Origin: Burkholderia cepacia GG4
Lineage (GTDB): Bacteria > Pseudomonadota > Gammaproteobacteria > Burkholderiales > Burkholderiaceae
DNA: 64,000 bases
NCBI RefSeq assembly: GCF_000292915.1
Contig: NC_018513.1
Location: forward strand, 2,666,001 to 2,730,000
Reading direction: 5' to 3'
The notes below the pieces were generated by a model. That model saw nothing but the letters and a program-made list of their open reading frames with translations, was not told the origin of the DNA and ran no database searches. Made by a program: the position numbers and the translations under genes. The stretch's first letter is position 1. Each line of letters opens with the position of its first letter. This document shows, in pieces, positions 38,011-51,067 of this stretch.

Positions 38011-38334
38011 TCAACGCTCGTCGTCCGGATCATCAGCTTTCAGCGGTTCACCCGCGCGGCCGTCGACGCGTTCACGCAGTTCCTTGCCGGGCTTGAAGTG
38101 AGGCACGAACTTCTCGGGCACCTGCACTTTCTCCCCCGACTTCGGGTTGCGTCCGACGCGCGCCGGGCGACGGTTGAGGCCGAAGCTGCCGAAACCCCGA
38201 ATTTCGATACGATGCCCTTTCGACAAGGCGTCGGACATCGCATCGAGCATCGTTTTCACTGCGAAATCCGCATCCTTGAGGACAAGTTGCGGAAATCGCA
38301 ATGCCAGCTGCGCGACCAACTCGGATTTGGTCAT
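38011..38334 (-). CDS. ihfB: Integration host factor beta subunit
   Basis: 107 residues, DNABII family. [15 protein letters not shown] start, helical dimer body, then the DNA-bending arm with [16 protein letters not shown]. Its C-terminal tail ([18 protein letters not shown]) is longer and more acidic than in E. coli. Follows rpsA by 22 bp, the usual arrangement. IHF could also help loop DNA at the sigma-54 promoter at 6.4 kb. Confidence 0.97.
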   Translation of the reverse strand: MTKSELVAQLALRFPQLVLKDADFAVKTMLDAMSDALSKGHRIEIRGFGSFGLNRRPARVGRNPKSGEKVQVPEKFVPHFKPGKELRERVDGRAGEPLKADDPDDER

Positions 38335-38356
38335 ACTTCAGCAGACCTCGTGAGGC

Positions 38357-40069
38357 TTACTGGTTCTGGCCGTCGAGCTTCGCCTTCAGCAGCGCGCCGA
38401 GGTTGGTCGTACCGGTCGCAGCAGCGCTGGAGTCCGACTGCAGGCCGCGGATCGCTTCCTGTTGTTCAGCCGAGTCCTTCGCCTTGATCGACAGGTTGAT
38501 GCCGCGCGACTTGCGATCGATGTTGATCACCATCGCGTTGACCTTGTCGCCTTCCTTCAGCACGTTGCGTGCATCTTCGACGCGATCCTGCGAGATTTCC
38601 GACGCACGCAGGTAGCCTTCGATGTCGCCCGTCAGCGTGACGACCGCACCCTTCGCATCGACCGTCTTCACGACGCCGTCGACGATCGAGCCCTTGTCGT
38701 TCATTGCAACGTAGTTGCTGAACGGGTCGCCTTCGAGCTGCTTGATGCCGAGCGAAATACGCTCCTTCTCGACGTCGATACCGAGCACGATTGCTTCGAC
38801 TTCGTCGCCCTTCTTGTACTTGCGAACGGCTTCTTCGCCGGCTTCGCTCCACGACAGGTCCGACAGGTGGACCAGGCCGTCGATGCCGCCCGGCAGACCG
38901 ATGAACACGCCGAAGTCGGTGATCGACTTGATTGCGCCCGTGATCTTGTCGCCCTTCTTGAAGTTGCGGCTGAAGTCATCCCACGGATTCGGCTTGCACT
39001 GCTTCATGCCGAGGCTGATACGACGACGGTCTTCGTCGATCTCGAGGACCATGACTTCGACTTCGTCGCCCAACTGGACAACCTTCGACGGAGCAACGTT
39101 CTTGTTGGTCCAGTCCATTTCCGACACGTGGACGAGGCCTTCGATGCCCGATTCCACTTCGACGAATGCGCCGTAGTCGGTGATGTTCGTGACCTTGCCG
39201 AACAGGCGCGTGCCCGACGGGTAACGGCGCGAGATGCCTTCCCACGGATCGTCGCCCAGTTGCTTGATGCCCAGCGAGACGCGGTTCTTCTCTTGGTCGA
39301 ACTTGAGGATCTTCGCGGTGACTTCCTGGCCAACCGACAGGACTTCGCTCGGGTGACGCACGCGACGCCATGCGATGTCGGTGATGTGCAGCAGGCCGTC
39401 GATGCCGCCGAGGTCGACGAACGCGCCGTAGTCGGTGATGTTCTTGACCACGCCGTTGACGATCGCGCCTTCCTTCAGCGTCTCGAGCAGCTTCGCGCGC
39501 TCTTCGCCTTGGGTCGCTTCGATCACTGCACGACGCGACAGCACGACGTTGTTACGCTTGCGATCGAGCTTGATCACGCGGAACTCGAGCGTCTTGCCTT
39601 CGTACGGGGTCGTGTCCTTGACCGGACGCGTGTCGACCAGCGAACCCGGCAGGAACGCGCGGATGCCGTTGACCATCACGGTCATGCCGCCCTTCACCTT
39701 GCCGGTGATCGTGCCGGTGACGAGTTCGTTGTTGTCGAGGGCCTTTTCCAGCGACAGCCACGATGCAAGGCGCTTCGCCTTGTCGCGCGACAGGATCGTG
39801 TCGCCGTAGCCGTTTTCGAGTGCGTCGATCGCGACGGACACGAAATCGCCCGACTGCACCTCAACCTCGCCCTGATCGTTCAGGAATTCCTCGATCGGAA
39901 TGTAAGCCTCGGACTTCAGGCCTGCATTGACGACCACGAAGTTGTGGTCGACGCGCACGACTTCGGCGGAAATCACTTCGCCGGCGCGCATGTCTTGACG
40001 GGTCAGCGACTCTTCGAACAGAGCCGCAAAGGATTCGGTATTCGGGGTGGAGGTTTGCAGGTCGGACAT
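38357..40069 (-). CDS. rpsA: 30S ribosomal protein S1
   Basis: 570 residues with six S1 RNA-binding repeats, each marked by a G-x-F/V-V-x-V/I opening and a VHLSDLSW or VHVSEMDW-type segment. Binds mRNA leaders and also works with tmRNA. The ATG at 40069 ([10 protein letters not shown]) has no clear Shine-Dalgarno, as in other rpsA genes where S1 recognises its own leader. Upstream in-frame extension to 40168 is rejected. Confidence 0.98.
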   Translation of the reverse strand: MSDLQTSTPNTESFAALFEESLTRQDMRAGEVISAEVVRVDHNFVVVNAGLKSEAYIPIEEFLNDQGEVEVQSGDFVSVAIDALENGYGDTILSRDKAKRLASWLSLEKALDNNELVTGTITGKVKGGMTVMVNGIRAFLPGSLVDTRPVKDTTPYEGKTLEFRVIKLDRKRNNVVLSRRAVIEATQGEERAKLLETLKEGAIVNGVVKNITDYGAFVDLGGIDGLLHITDIAWRRVRHPSEVLSVGQEVTAKILKFDQEKNRVSLGIKQLGDDPWEGISRRYPSGTRLFGKVTNITDYGAFVEVESGIEGLVHVSEMDWTNKNVAPSKVVQLGDEVEVMVLEIDEDRRRISLGMKQCKPNPWDDFSRNFKKGDKITGAIKSITDFGVFIGLPGGIDGLVHLSDLSWSEAGEEAVRKYKKGDEVEAIVLGIDVEKERISLGIKQLEGDPFSNYVAMNDKGSIVDGVVKTVDAKGAVVTLTGDIEGYLRASEISQDRVEDARNVLKEGDKVNAMVINIDRKSRGINLSIKAKDSAEQQEAIRGLQSDSSAAATGTTNLGALLKAKLDGQNQ

Positions 40070-40211
40070 AAAAATCTGATTGTGCATGGATCGCTGTGCC
40101 ACGCCGGCCGGAATGGCGGGCTGAAAGGGCCAGATCGAAGTCCACACGGGGTTAAGGGTTCGAAACACGCTCCACGCTTACGGCGCGGAGCACCTACTGC
40201 TGCCCGCTTTC

Positions 40212-40898
40212 TCAGGCGGGCTGGCCGAGCACCCGGTACCACTGCAGCACCTGGTCGACTGCTTCATCGACCGAAAGCGCCGACGTATCGAGCAGCTTGG
40301 CATCTGCTGCGGGCTTCAGCGGCGCGGCTGCGCGATTGCTGTCGCGCGCGTCACGTTCACGTAGATCCCGGAGCAAGTCATCTATATTAGCAGAAAAACC
40401 TTTTTGCATCAATTGCTTATGCCGCCTGGTCGCGCGCGCCTCGGCGCTGGCCGTCAGGAACACCTTCAGCACGGCATCCGGGAAGATCACGGTGCCCATG
40501 TCACGGCCGTCGGCAACGAGGCCCGGCGTCTTGCGGAACGCACGCTGGCGCGCGACGAGCGCGGTACGCACCGGCCCGTGCACGGCGATCGCCGACGCGC
40601 GGTTGCCGACCGCTTCCGCACGGATGTCATTCGACACGTCGACACCGTCGAGCTGCGCGCAACCTTCGCGGAACGTGATGTGAAGATCATCGATCAGCTT
40701 CACGAGCGCGTCGATGTCCTCCGCCGCGATGCCGTAGCGCACGCTCGCGAGCGCCGCGAGACGGTAAAGCGCGCCGCTGTCGAGCAGGTGGAAGCCGAGA
40801 TGCGCGGCGACGAGCGCCGCGACGGTGCCCTTGCCGGAAGCAGTCGGGCCGTCAATCGTGATGACAGGGGTCGGGTGAAAGGGTCGGGTCGATTTCAT
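40212..40898 (-). CDS. cmk: Cytidylate kinase
   Basis: 228 residues. Phosphorylates CMP and dCMP. P-loop GPTASGKGT at 17-25, CMP-binding [14 protein letters not shown], and [14 protein letters not shown]. The tail beyond the family core is short. Between aroA and rpsA, the widespread order. Start at [13 protein letters not shown], 13 bp after aroA. Confidence 0.97.
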   Translation of the reverse strand: MKSTRPFHPTPVITIDGPTASGKGTVAALVAAHLGFHLLDSGALYRLAALASVRYGIAAEDIDALVKLIDDLHITFREGCAQLDGVDVSNDIRAEAVGNRASAIAVHGPVRTALVARQRAFRKTPGLVADGRDMGTVIFPDAVLKVFLTASAEARATRRHKQLMQKGFSANIDDLLRDLRERDARDSNRAAAPLKPAADAKLLDTSALSVDEAVDQVLQWYRVLGQPA

Positions 40899-40911
40899 CG
40901 GAACAGTCGGG

Positions 40912-42216
40912 TCAGGCTTTGGCGAGCGCGGCGAAGCGGTCGAAATAGTCGGGGAACGTCTTGCCGACGCACTTCGGATCGTTGATCCGCACGGGCACGC
41001 CGCCCAGGCTGACGAGCGAGAAGCACATCGCCATCCGGTGATCGTCGTACGTGTCGATCGCCGCGTTCGGCGTGAGCTTTTGCGGCGGCGTGACGACGAG
41101 ATAGTCGGGGCCTTCCTCGACGATCGCGCCGACCTTGCGCAATTCGGTCGCCATCGCGGCAATGCGGTCGGTCTCCTTCACACGCCAGCTCGCGATGTTG
41201 CGCAGCGTGCTGGTACCGCTCGCGAACAGCGCCGCGACCGCAATGGTCATCGCCGCGTCGGGAATCAGGTTGAAATCCATGTCGATCGGCTCGAGCCGGC
41301 CGTGGTCGTGACCGACGCCGCGCACCTCGATCCAGTCGTCGCCCATCGACACGTTCGCGCCCATCTGCATCAGCGCGTTCGCGAAGCCGACGTCGCCCTG
41401 GATGCTCGCGCGCCCCACGCCCTCGACGCGCAGCGGGCCGCCGCCGAGCGCGCCGGCCGCCAGGAAATACGATGCCGACGACGCGTCGCCCTCGACCATG
41501 ATGCGCCCCGGCGAACGATAGCGAACGCCGGCCGGCACGAAGAAGCGCTGCCAGCCGTCGCGCTCGACGGTGACGCCGAAGCGCTCCATCAGCCGGATCG
41601 TGATGTCGATGTACGGCTTCGAGATCAGTTCGCCGTCGACTTCGACGACGATCTTTCCATCCTGCGCCTTCACCAGCGGCAGCGTCATCAGCAGCGCCGT
41701 GAGGAACTGGCTCGACACGTCGCCGCGCACGCGGATCGGCGCGTCGACCGTGATCGCCGCAGGCTTGATCCGCAGCGGCGGAAAGCCTTCGTTCTGTTCG
41801 TAGTCGATCTGCGCGCCGATCTGCCGCAAGCCGTCGACGAGGTCGCCGATCGGCCGCTCGTGCATGCGCGGCACGCCGTGCACGCGATAGTCGCCGCCGT
41901 TCACCGCGAGTGCCGCCGTCAACGGCCGCACCGCCGTGCCCGCATTGCCGAGGAACAGGTCGGCGGTCTTCGCGGTGAATGCGCCGCGTGTGCCGGTGAC
42001 GACACAGGTGTCGCCATCGCGCGCGAGCTTCACGCCGAGCTTGCCGAGCGCGTCGAGCATCACGCGCGTGTCGTCGGAATCCAGCAGGTTGGTGATCGTC
42101 GTGTCGCCTTCGGCAAGCGCCGCGAGCAGCAGCACGCGGTTCGAGATGCTCTTCGAGCCAGGCAGGCGCACGGTGCCCGATGCGCTGGAATAGGGGCCGA
42201 GATCGAGATAGTCCAT
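40912..42216 (-). CDS. aroA: 3-phosphoshikimate 1-carboxyvinyltransferase (EPSP synthase)
   Basis: 434 residues, sixth step of the shikimate pathway. Motifs [20 protein letters not shown] with K22, [14 protein letters not shown] (89-102) and DDHRMAM near the C-terminus place it in the glyphosate-sensitive class I. Follows tyrA by 13 bp and precedes cmk. Confidence 0.97.
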   Translation of the reverse strand: MDYLDLGPYSSASGTVRLPGSKSISNRVLLLAALAEGDTTITNLLDSDDTRVMLDALGKLGVKLARDGDTCVVTGTRGAFTAKTADLFLGNAGTAVRPLTAALAVNGGDYRVHGVPRMHERPIGDLVDGLRQIGAQIDYEQNEGFPPLRIKPAAITVDAPIRVRGDVSSQFLTALLMTLPLVKAQDGKIVVEVDGELISKPYIDITIRLMERFGVTVERDGWQRFFVPAGVRYRSPGRIMVEGDASSASYFLAAGALGGGPLRVEGVGRASIQGDVGFANALMQMGANVSMGDDWIEVRGVGHDHGRLEPIDMDFNLIPDAAMTIAVAALFASGTSTLRNIASWRVKETDRIAAMATELRKVGAIVEEGPDYLVVTPPQKLTPNAAIDTYDDHRMAMCFSLVSLGGVPVRINDPKCVGKTFPDYFDRFAALAKA

Positions 42217-42229
42217 GGGAATCGTCCTG

Positions 42230-43156
42230 TTATTTCTTGACCGGTTCGGCAGCGGGCTGGGCGCCGCGCTCCTGCCATGCCTTGCGTGCGGCGCGCGAGC
42301 GCGTGAATACGGCTTCGAGCGCCACGCCGTCGCCGGCGTCGATCGCCGCCCGCAACCGTGCGAGCACGCGCGTGTAGCCGTCGAGTTCGTCGAGCAGCGC
42401 CGCGCGATTTGCGACGCACACGTCGCGCCACATTTCCGGGCTCGACGCCGCGATCCGCGTGAAGTCGCGGAAGCCGCCCGCCGCGTACGAGAATTTCAGT
42501 TCGGCGTCCGCCTCGCCGAGGATCTGCTCGACGAGCGCGAACGACAGCACGTGCGGCAGATGGCTGATCGACGCGAACACGCGATCGTGCTGCTCCGTAC
42601 TCATCGTGCGCACGTCGGCGCCGGTCGCCCGCCACATCGCGTCGATCCGCGCGACCGATGCGGGCGCGTTCTCCGGCAGCGGGCACAGCACGACGTTGCG
42701 GCCGACGTACAGATCCGGCAGCGCGGCCTCGACGCCGCTCGACTCGCGCCCGGCGATCGGGTGCCCCGGTACGAATTGCGCGATCCGCGCACCAAGCGCC
42801 GCGCGTGCGGCCGCGACGACATCGGACTTGGTGCTGCCTGCGTCGGTGACGATCGTCGCGTCGTCGAGCCACGGCGCGATGCGCCCGAGCAACGGGCCGG
42901 TTTGCGCGACTGGCGCGGCCAGCAGCACGAGATCGGCGCCGGCAAGCGCGTCGCGCAATTGCACGTCGTCGTCGAGCGCCGCCGCGCGGTCGATCACGCC
43001 GAGCGCGAGCGCGCGCTCGACCGATGCACGCGAACGGCCGACGCCGACGACTTCGCCCGCGCCGCCCGGCGCGCGCTCGCGCAGGGCACGCGCCAGCGAT
43101 CCGCCGATCAGGCCGACGCCGAAGATGACCAGTTTGTTGAATGCAAAGCCTGACAC
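42230..43156 (-). CDS. tyrA: Prephenate dehydrogenase
   Basis: 308 residues from a GTG at 43156. NAD-binding [13 protein letters not shown], then [10 protein letters not shown] and [15 protein letters not shown] with the catalytic region, and [20 protein letters not shown]. No chorismate mutase domain is fused. A longer GTG frame to 43246 precedes it but adds residues that do not fit. The 187 bp between it and pheA carry two strong hairpins and no gene. Confidence 0.94.
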   Translation of the reverse strand: MSGFAFNKLVIFGVGLIGGSLARALRERAPGGAGEVVGVGRSRASVERALALGVIDRAAALDDDVQLRDALAGADLVLLAAPVAQTGPLLGRIAPWLDDATIVTDAGSTKSDVVAAARAALGARIAQFVPGHPIAGRESSGVEAALPDLYVGRNVVLCPLPENAPASVARIDAMWRATGADVRTMSTEQHDRVFASISHLPHVLSFALVEQILGEADAELKFSYAAGGFRDFTRIAASSPEMWRDVCVANRAALLDELDGYTRVLARLRAAIDAGDGVALEAVFTRSRAARKAWQERGAQPAAEPVKK

Positions 43157-43226
43157 GACAAGAGCCAAGTAACGCGCGCGGAACGACGCCCCGCGCACGG
43201 AAGTCCAGATCCCGGGCAACGGGCCC

Positions 43227-43331
43227 GTATCCGGTGCGACCTGCACCGGATACCGCCCGAACCCGCCTTGGGCAGCGCCGCCCGGCCTGCCCTGCCCGCT
43301 TCGCCGCGCCGCCTGCGCGTTGCAGGCGGCG
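43227..43331 (-). other. Two strong hairpins in the pheA-tyrA gap
   Basis: 11-bp perfect stem GTATCCGGTGC / GCACCGGATAC (43227-43253) and 10-bp stem CGCCGCCTGC / GCAGGCGGCG (43307-43331). Neither has a T-tract, so they look like processing or pausing elements rather than terminators. Confidence 0.55.
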
Positions 43332-43343
43332 GGCCGCTGCGCG

Positions 43344-44426
43344 TCAGCGCGCGCGCGGATACGAACCGAGTATCTTCAGGAACGCGGCCTTCTGGCCGAG
43401 CTCCGCGAGCGCGGCGGCCACGGCTGGCTCGTCCCGGTGCCCTTCGATGTCGATGTAGAAGTAATACTCCCACGTGCCGACCCGCGCCGGGCGCGACTCG
43501 AAACGCGTCATCGACACACCGTGCCGCGCGAGCGGTTCGAGCAGCTTGAACACCGCGCCCGGCTCGTTCTTCACCGACACGATCAGCGAGGTCTGGTCGT
43601 GACCGCTCTGGCCAGCCGGCTGCTTGCCGATGATCACGAAGCGCGTGCGGTTGTGCGGATCGTCCTGAATCAGTGAGAACGCAACCTGCAGCCCGTAGTG
43701 AGCGGCCGCGCGGTCGCCCGCGATCGCCGCGACGCTCGGGTCGGCCGCCGCGAGACGCGCGGCCTCCGCGTTGCTCGACACGGCTTGCCGCGCGAGCTGC
43801 GGCGCGTTCGCTGCGAGCCACTGCTGGCATTGCGCAAGCGCCTGCGCATGCGCGCAGACGCGCGTCACGCCGTCGAGCGTGCCGCTCTGCGTGAGCAGGT
43901 TGTGATGGATCGGCAGCGCGAGCTCGCCGCTGATCAGCAACTGCGTCTGCAGCAGCAGGTCGAGCGTGCGCGACACCGCGCCTTCGGTCGAATTCTCGAC
44001 CGGCGCGACGCCGAATGCGGACGCGCCCGCCTCGACCGAGCGGAACACCTCGTCGACCGACGGGCACGGCAGCCCTTCGATCGACTGGCCGAAGTACTCG
44101 AACATCGCCTGTTCGGTGTACGTGCCGACCGGTCCGAGGAACGCGACGTGGATCGTCTGTTCGAGCGCGCGGCTCGCGGCCATGATCTCGCGCCAGATGG
44201 CGCTGATGTGCTCGCTCGCGAGCGGCCCCGCACTCATGTCCTGCAGGCGCGCGATCACCTGCAGTTCGCGCTCCGGCCGGAACACCGGCGCGTTGAAATG
44301 CTTCTTGACCTCGCCCACTTCCAGCGCCACTGCGGCGCGCTGGTTCAGGAGCGAGATCAGTTGCGCGTCGATCGCGTCGATGCGATCGCGCAGCGGTTTC
44401 AGGCGGGAATTCAGTTCGTCGTCCAT
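43344..44426 (-). CDS. pheA: Bifunctional chorismate mutase/prephenate dehydratase
   Basis: 360 residues. AroQ-type mutase (about 1-90, DELNSRLKPLRDRIDAIDAQL), dehydratase (about 95-280, with VAFLGPVGTYTEQAMFEYFG), and a C-terminal ACT domain (about 285-360) carrying the phenylalanine-binding FESRPARVGTWEY motif, so Phe feedback inhibition is expected. 34 bp after serC. Confidence 0.97.
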   Translation of the reverse strand: MDDELNSRLKPLRDRIDAIDAQLISLLNQRAAVALEVGEVKKHFNAPVFRPERELQVIARLQDMSAGPLASEHISAIWREIMAASRALEQTIHVAFLGPVGTYTEQAMFEYFGQSIEGLPCPSVDEVFRSVEAGASAFGVAPVENSTEGAVSRTLDLLLQTQLLISGELALPIHHNLLTQSGTLDGVTRVCAHAQALAQCQQWLAANAPQLARQAVSSNAEAARLAAADPSVAAIAGDRAAAHYGLQVAFSLIQDDPHNRTRFVIIGKQPAGQSGHDQTSLIVSVKNEPGAVFKLLEPLARHGVSMTRFESRPARVGTWEYYFYIDIEGHRDEPAVAAALAELGQKAAFLKILGSYPRAR

Positions 44427-44460
44427 GCGTAGTTGCCGTGCTGTTTGAACAGCGCCGCCA

Positions 44461-45543
44461 TCAGGCGCCGCGCTGCTCGAAGTCCTTCATGTACTCGACG
44501 AGCGCTTTCACGCCCTCGAGCGGCACCGCGTTGTAGATCGACGCCCGCATGCCGCCGACGGACTTGTGGCCCTTCAGCTGCAGCAGCCCGCGCGCCTTTG
44601 CGCCGGCAAGGAAGTCTTCATTGCGCGTTTCGTCGGCCAGGAAAAAGGGCACGTTCATCCGCGAACGCACCGCCGGCTCGACCTTGTTCAGATAGAAGCT
44701 GCTCGCATCGATCGTGTCGTAGAGCAGCTTCGCCTTCTCGATATTGCGGGCCTCGATCACCTCGAGGCCGCCCTGCCGCTTCAGCCACTGGAACACGAGG
44801 CCCGCGATATAGATCGCGTAGGTGGGCGGCGTGTTGTACAGCGAGTTGTTCGCGGCGACGGTTTTCCAATCGAATGCGGACGGGCAGATCGACAGCGCGC
44901 GATCGAGCAGATCCTCGCGAACGATCACGACCGTCACGCCGGCCATCCCGATGTTCTTCTGCGCGCCGCCGAACAGCACGCCGTACTTCGCGACGTCCAT
45001 CGGACGCGACAGGATATGCGACGACACATCCGCGACGAGCGGCACGTTGCCGAGGTCGGGAATCTCGAACGTCTCGACACCGTCGATCGTCTCGTTCGTA
45101 CACAGATGCACGTAGGCCGGATCGTCCGACAGCTGCCATTCGGCGCGGGCGGGCGCGCGCGTGAAGCCGTCGGCCGTCTTGCCGGACGCGGCCAGATGCG
45201 GTGTGCCGTATTTCTTCGCTTCGTCGAACGACTTCTGCGACCACGAGCCCGTCACGACGAAATCGGCCGTCTTGCGCGAGCCGAGCAGGTTCATCGGCAC
45301 GATCGCGTTCTCGGCGATGCCGCCGCCCTGCAGGAACAGGACCCGGTGGCTGGCCGGCACGTCGAGCAGCTCGCGCAGGTCAGTCAGCGCCGCCTCGTGG
45401 ATCGACATGAACTCTTTGCCGCGATGGCTCATCTCCATCACGCTCATGCCGCTGCCGTGCCAGTCGAGCATTTCGTCGGCGGCCTGCCGCAGCACTTCCT
45501 CGGGGAGCGCCGCAGGGCCGGCGGAGAAATTAAAGACGCGCAT
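44461..45543 (-). CDS. serC: Phosphoserine aminotransferase
   Basis: 360 residues, PLP enzyme of serine and pyridoxine synthesis. [18 protein letters not shown] start, the PLP lysine K196 in FGGAQKN, and [10 protein letters not shown] near the C-terminus. First gene of the aromatic block on this strand; gyrA lies upstream with one gene between. Confidence 0.97.
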   Translation of the reverse strand: MRVFNFSAGPAALPEEVLRQAADEMLDWHGSGMSVMEMSHRGKEFMSIHEAALTDLRELLDVPASHRVLFLQGGGIAENAIVPMNLLGSRKTADFVVTGSWSQKSFDEAKKYGTPHLAASGKTADGFTRAPARAEWQLSDDPAYVHLCTNETIDGVETFEIPDLGNVPLVADVSSHILSRPMDVAKYGVLFGGAQKNIGMAGVTVVIVREDLLDRALSICPSAFDWKTVAANNSLYNTPPTYAIYIAGLVFQWLKRQGGLEVIEARNIEKAKLLYDTIDASSFYLNKVEPAVRSRMNVPFFLADETRNEDFLAGAKARGLLQLKGHKSVGGMRASIYNAVPLEGVKALVEYMKDFEQRGA

Positions 45544-45607
45544 CGTGAAAACCTCGGGAGGGACGCGACCGGCTTGCCGCCGGCAGAAAGAACCGCGCCA
45601 GAAAAGA

Positions 45608-45641
45608 AATGGCCGCTTGCGCTCGCGCGCAAACGGCCATT
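45608..45641 (-). terminator. Intrinsic terminator of the DUF2059 gene
   Basis: 15-bp stem AATGGCCGCTTGCGC / GCGCAAACGGCCATT with one mismatch; T-rich on the minus strand. Confidence 0.75.
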
Positions 45642-45703
45642 ATCGCACTGTCATCAGGCTCCCGCCAAACCCGGCCGAACGGCCGGTGGCGTGCCCGGAC
45701 GGC

Positions 45704-46303
45704 TTACTTGCCCGGCTTGACTGCCGCGACTTCCTTGTCAGCCTGCGCGCGCGTCGCCTGGATCGCTTGCGGCATGTACTTCTGCATCAGGCCGTTGACC
45801 ACATCGCGGCCGACCTGATCCTGAACCTGGATGAACTTGCGGCCCGTCGGGCTCTTGTAGAACGTCGTCAGATCCTTGATCTCCGACGTGCTGTAGTACT
45901 TCGCGTAGGCGTCGTACTGAGCCGACATCGCGTCGTTCTGGAACTGCTGCGTGCCGAACACCTTGCCCGCGCCGTCAACCAGCTTCGGCACCGCGTTCTT
46001 CTGGAGCGTCGGCACGGCAGCCTGCTTCTGCTTGTCGTTCAGCGACTTGTTTTCCGACAGCGCGTCCGACAGGATCGCCGGCACGAGCTGCTTTGCCTGC
46101 ATCTCGGCGCTGTTGCCGATAGCCGACACGAGCTTCGGCGCGTCGATCGCGTCGAGCAGATCCTTGATCGCTGCCTTCTTGTCGGCGTCGATCGGCGCAG
46201 CTGCTGCGGTTGCAGCCGGTGCGGAATTCGACAGCGCTTGCGCCATCGCGAACGTCGGCACCAGTGCAGCCAGCAGAACCAGTTGCTTGAATTGCTTTTG
46301 CAT
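45704..46303 (-). CDS. Exported DUF2059 protein
   Basis: 199 residues from the ATG at 46303, chosen because GGGAG lies 5 bp before it (another ATG lies one codon earlier). Signal peptide QLVLLAALVPTFAMA. The mature helical domain includes DLTTFYKSPTGRKFIQVQDQV, the conserved core of DUF2059. Function unknown; periplasmic. Between gyrA and serC on the same strand. Confidence 0.85.
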   Translation of the reverse strand: MQKQFKQLVLLAALVPTFAMAQALSNSAPAATAAAAPIDADKKAAIKDLLDAIDAPKLVSAIGNSAEMQAKQLVPAILSDALSENKSLNDKQKQAAVPTLQKNAVPKLVDGAGKVFGTQQFQNDAMSAQYDAYAKYYSTSEIKDLTTFYKSPTGRKFIQVQDQVGRDVVNGLMQKYMPQAIQATRAQADKEVAAVKPGK

Positions 46304-46386
46304 CATCACTCCCTTTTGGAAATATGAATGGTTGCTCGCCGACCGCGGCGCGTGGCGCCCGCGGCGGCTCGAGTCTCATCCGTTCT

Positions 46387-48990
<2,604 letters not shown>

Positions 48991-49528
48991 GTATCCGTAT
49001 CGTTTCGGAGCGAAGACGGCGAACGCCTTTCGCGTGGGCGCTGCATGCGCAACGCAACGCGAGATTCTAACATGCGCCCATCAGCCGCCAATTCGCGCCC
49101 CCCTCTATATGTAAACAGCAAAAATCGCGGTGAAGCCGATGACACCCCGAATCGACCGCGATCGCGCCCCTTCAGGCGGCTGCGGGGTTCCCGCAAATCC
49201 ATTTCATGCACGCGAGTAAACACTCGCGGCCGTCCACGCAATTTTGCGGACGCACCCTTGACAATCTCTAAAAGTTACGGCAGGCCGGTGTTGCGCATGC
49301 ACCACAAACGTTGAGGCGATCTTGGGGTGGGGAGGATTTTTTTTCGTAGGAAGGGAACGATATGGCAAAATGCCAACGCACTGAAAGTTAGACGCTGCTC
49401 GAAGTCTACACAGAGCGGTGCCGCGTTTTTTGTGCCGCACCAATGTTATACTTCGAGCAATGTATGACTTGTCACCGTCAACAGGCTCGCAGTAAACCTG
49501 CGGTAATCTCAATTTCGAGAGGAGAAAT
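48991..49528. other. 538-bp divergent gap between gyrA and the OmpA-domain gene
   Basis: No gene seen. It holds the gyrA promoter (49064-49091), a small palindrome TGGCA-AAA-TGCCA (49373-49385), a TATACT (49447-49452) that could be the -10 of the OmpA-domain gene and a short hairpin CGCAG / CTGCG in its leader. Confidence 0.6.
49064..49091 (-). promoter_or_regulatory. Candidate gyrA promoter
   Basis: Minus strand TTGGCG, 16 bp, TAGAAT; start would be roughly 65 bp upstream of gyrA. Confidence 0.45.
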
Positions 49529-50203
49529 ATGAATAAACTTTCAAAGCTCGCGTTCATTGCAGCTACCGCAGTTATGGCTGCATCCGCTTCGGCACAATCC
49601 GTGCCGGCGTCGCGTCAAGCCGTCAACGACAACTGGGTGAACGGCACGGGCGAATGGGTGTGGATGAACGGCACGAACGAGCTCTGCTGGCGTGACGCAT
49701 TCTGGACGCCGGCCACCGCCAACGCAAAGTGCGATGGCGCACTGGTCGCCCAGGCACCGCAGCCGCCGGTCGCTCCGGTTGCCCCCGCTCCGGCCATCAC
49801 GAGCCAGAAGATCACGTACCAGGCCGACGCACTGTTCGACTTCGACAAGGCAACGCTCAAGCCGGCAGGCAAGCAGAAGCTGGACGAGCTGGGCTCGAAG
49901 ATCCAGGGCATGAACACGGAAGTGGTCGTCGCAACGGGCTACACGGACCGCATCGGTTCGGACAAGTACAACGACCGTCTGTCGCTGCGCCGTGCGCAAG
50001 CAGTCAAGTCGTACCTGGTCAGCAAGGGTGTCCCGGCCAACAAGATCTACACGGAAGGCAAGGGCAAGCGCAACCCGGTCACGACGGGCTGCAACCAGAA
50101 GAACCGCAAGCAACTGATCTCCTGCCTCGCACCGGACCGCCGCGTGGAAGTGGAAGTGGTCGGTACGCAAGAAGTTCAGAAGACGACCGTTCCGGCACAG
50201 TAA
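49529..50203 (+). CDS. Small OmpA-domain envelope protein
   Basis: 224 residues. Signal peptide (MNKLSKLAFIAATAVMAASA, cut after ASA). A short Trp-rich segment (WVNGTGEWVW and NELCWRDAFW) with C53 and C68 likely forming a disulfide, a Pro/Ala linker (75-90), then the OmpA/MotB peptidoglycan-binding domain (about 95-215) with LFDFDKATLKPAG and NDRLSLRRAQAVKSYL. There is no beta-barrel, so it should be periplasmic or outer-membrane-associated. AGAGGAGA ribosome site. Confidence 0.93.
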   Translation: MNKLSKLAFIAATAVMAASASAQSVPASRQAVNDNWVNGTGEWVWMNGTNELCWRDAFWTPATANAKCDGALVAQAPQPPVAPVAPAPAITSQKITYQADALFDFDKATLKPAGKQKLDELGSKIQGMNTEVVVATGYTDRIGSDKYNDRLSLRRAQAVKSYLVSKGVPANKIYTEGKGKRNPVTTGCNQKNRKQLISCLAPDRRVEVEVVGTQEVQKTTVPAQ

Positions 50204-50224
50204 GCCGCGGTTTTCGACTGCTTC

Positions 50225-50250
50225 AAAGCCCCGCTCCGGCGGGGCTTTTT
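50225..50250 (+). terminator. Intrinsic terminator of the OmpA-domain gene
   Basis: AAAGCCCCGC / GCGGGGCTTT with a TCCG loop and T5 tail. Confidence 0.93.
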
Positions 50251-50355
50251 CGTTGACGCCCGCCCAGGCGCTCGCTGGCCTCGTCGTCCGCCCGCTTATA
50301 TACTCGGGGCTGACGTACCGACGCACCGCCCTCCTTCCGTAGCCCGTTTGCCGAC

Positions 50356-51054
50356 ATGACCAACGCCGATCCGCACGAACTCCAGAAATTCAGCGACCTC
50401 GCCCATCGGTGGTGGGATCCCAACGCCGAATTCAAGCCTTTGCACGACCTGAACCCGGTCCGGCTCGGCTGGATCGACGCACATGCGCACCTCGCGGGCA
50501 AGCGCGCGCTCGATATCGGCTGCGGCGGCGGCATCCTGTCCGAATCGATGGCCGGGCTCGGCGCACAGGTAAAGGGCATCGACCTGTCGACCGAGGCGCT
50601 CGGCGTCGCCGACCTGCACAGCCTCGAAAGCGGCATCACGGTCGACTACGAGGCGATCGCCGCCGAAGCGATTGCCGAACGCGAGCCGGGCACCTATGAC
50701 GTCGTCACGTGCATGGAGATGCTCGAGCACGTGCCGTCGCCGGCAGGCGTGGTCGCCGCGTGCGCGACGCTCGTGAAACCGGGCGGCTGGGTGTTCTTCT
50801 CGACGCTGAACCGCAACCTGAAGTCCTACCTGTTCGCGGTGATCGGCGCGGAGTACATCGCGCAGATGCTGCCGAAGGGCACCCACGACTACGCGCGCTT
50901 CATCCGCCCTTCCGAGTTGGCCGGGTTCGTGCGCGGGACGGATCTGCACATCGTGGAGATCAAGGGCATCACGTATCACCCGATCGGCAAGCGCTTCGCG
51001 CTGTCGAACGACACCGACATCAACTACCTCGTCGCGTGCCGTCGCGGCGCATGA
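50356..51054 (+). CDS. ubiG: Ubiquinone biosynthesis O-methyltransferase
   Basis: 232 residues, performs both O-methylations of ubiquinone synthesis with SAM. Motif [17 protein letters not shown], post-motif [12 protein letters not shown], and [21 protein letters not shown] at 50299-50304 is a likely -10. The gph gene follows after 13 bp. Confidence 0.96.
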   Translation: MTNADPHELQKFSDLAHRWWDPNAEFKPLHDLNPVRLGWIDAHAHLAGKRALDIGCGGGILSESMAGLGAQVKGIDLSTEALGVADLHSLESGITVDYEAIAAEAIAEREPGTYDVVTCMEMLEHVPSPAGVVAACATLVKPGGWVFFSTLNRNLKSYLFAVIGAEYIAQMLPKGTHDYARFIRPSELAGFVRGTDLHIVEIKGITYHPIGKRFALSNDTDINYLVACRRGA

Positions 51055-51067
51055 CCTTCCAACCGGC

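Noticed and set aside
49373-49385. TGGCAAAATGCCA as part of a sigma-54 promoter
   Set aside because: The -12 GC is not present at the required spacing; kept only as a small palindrome.
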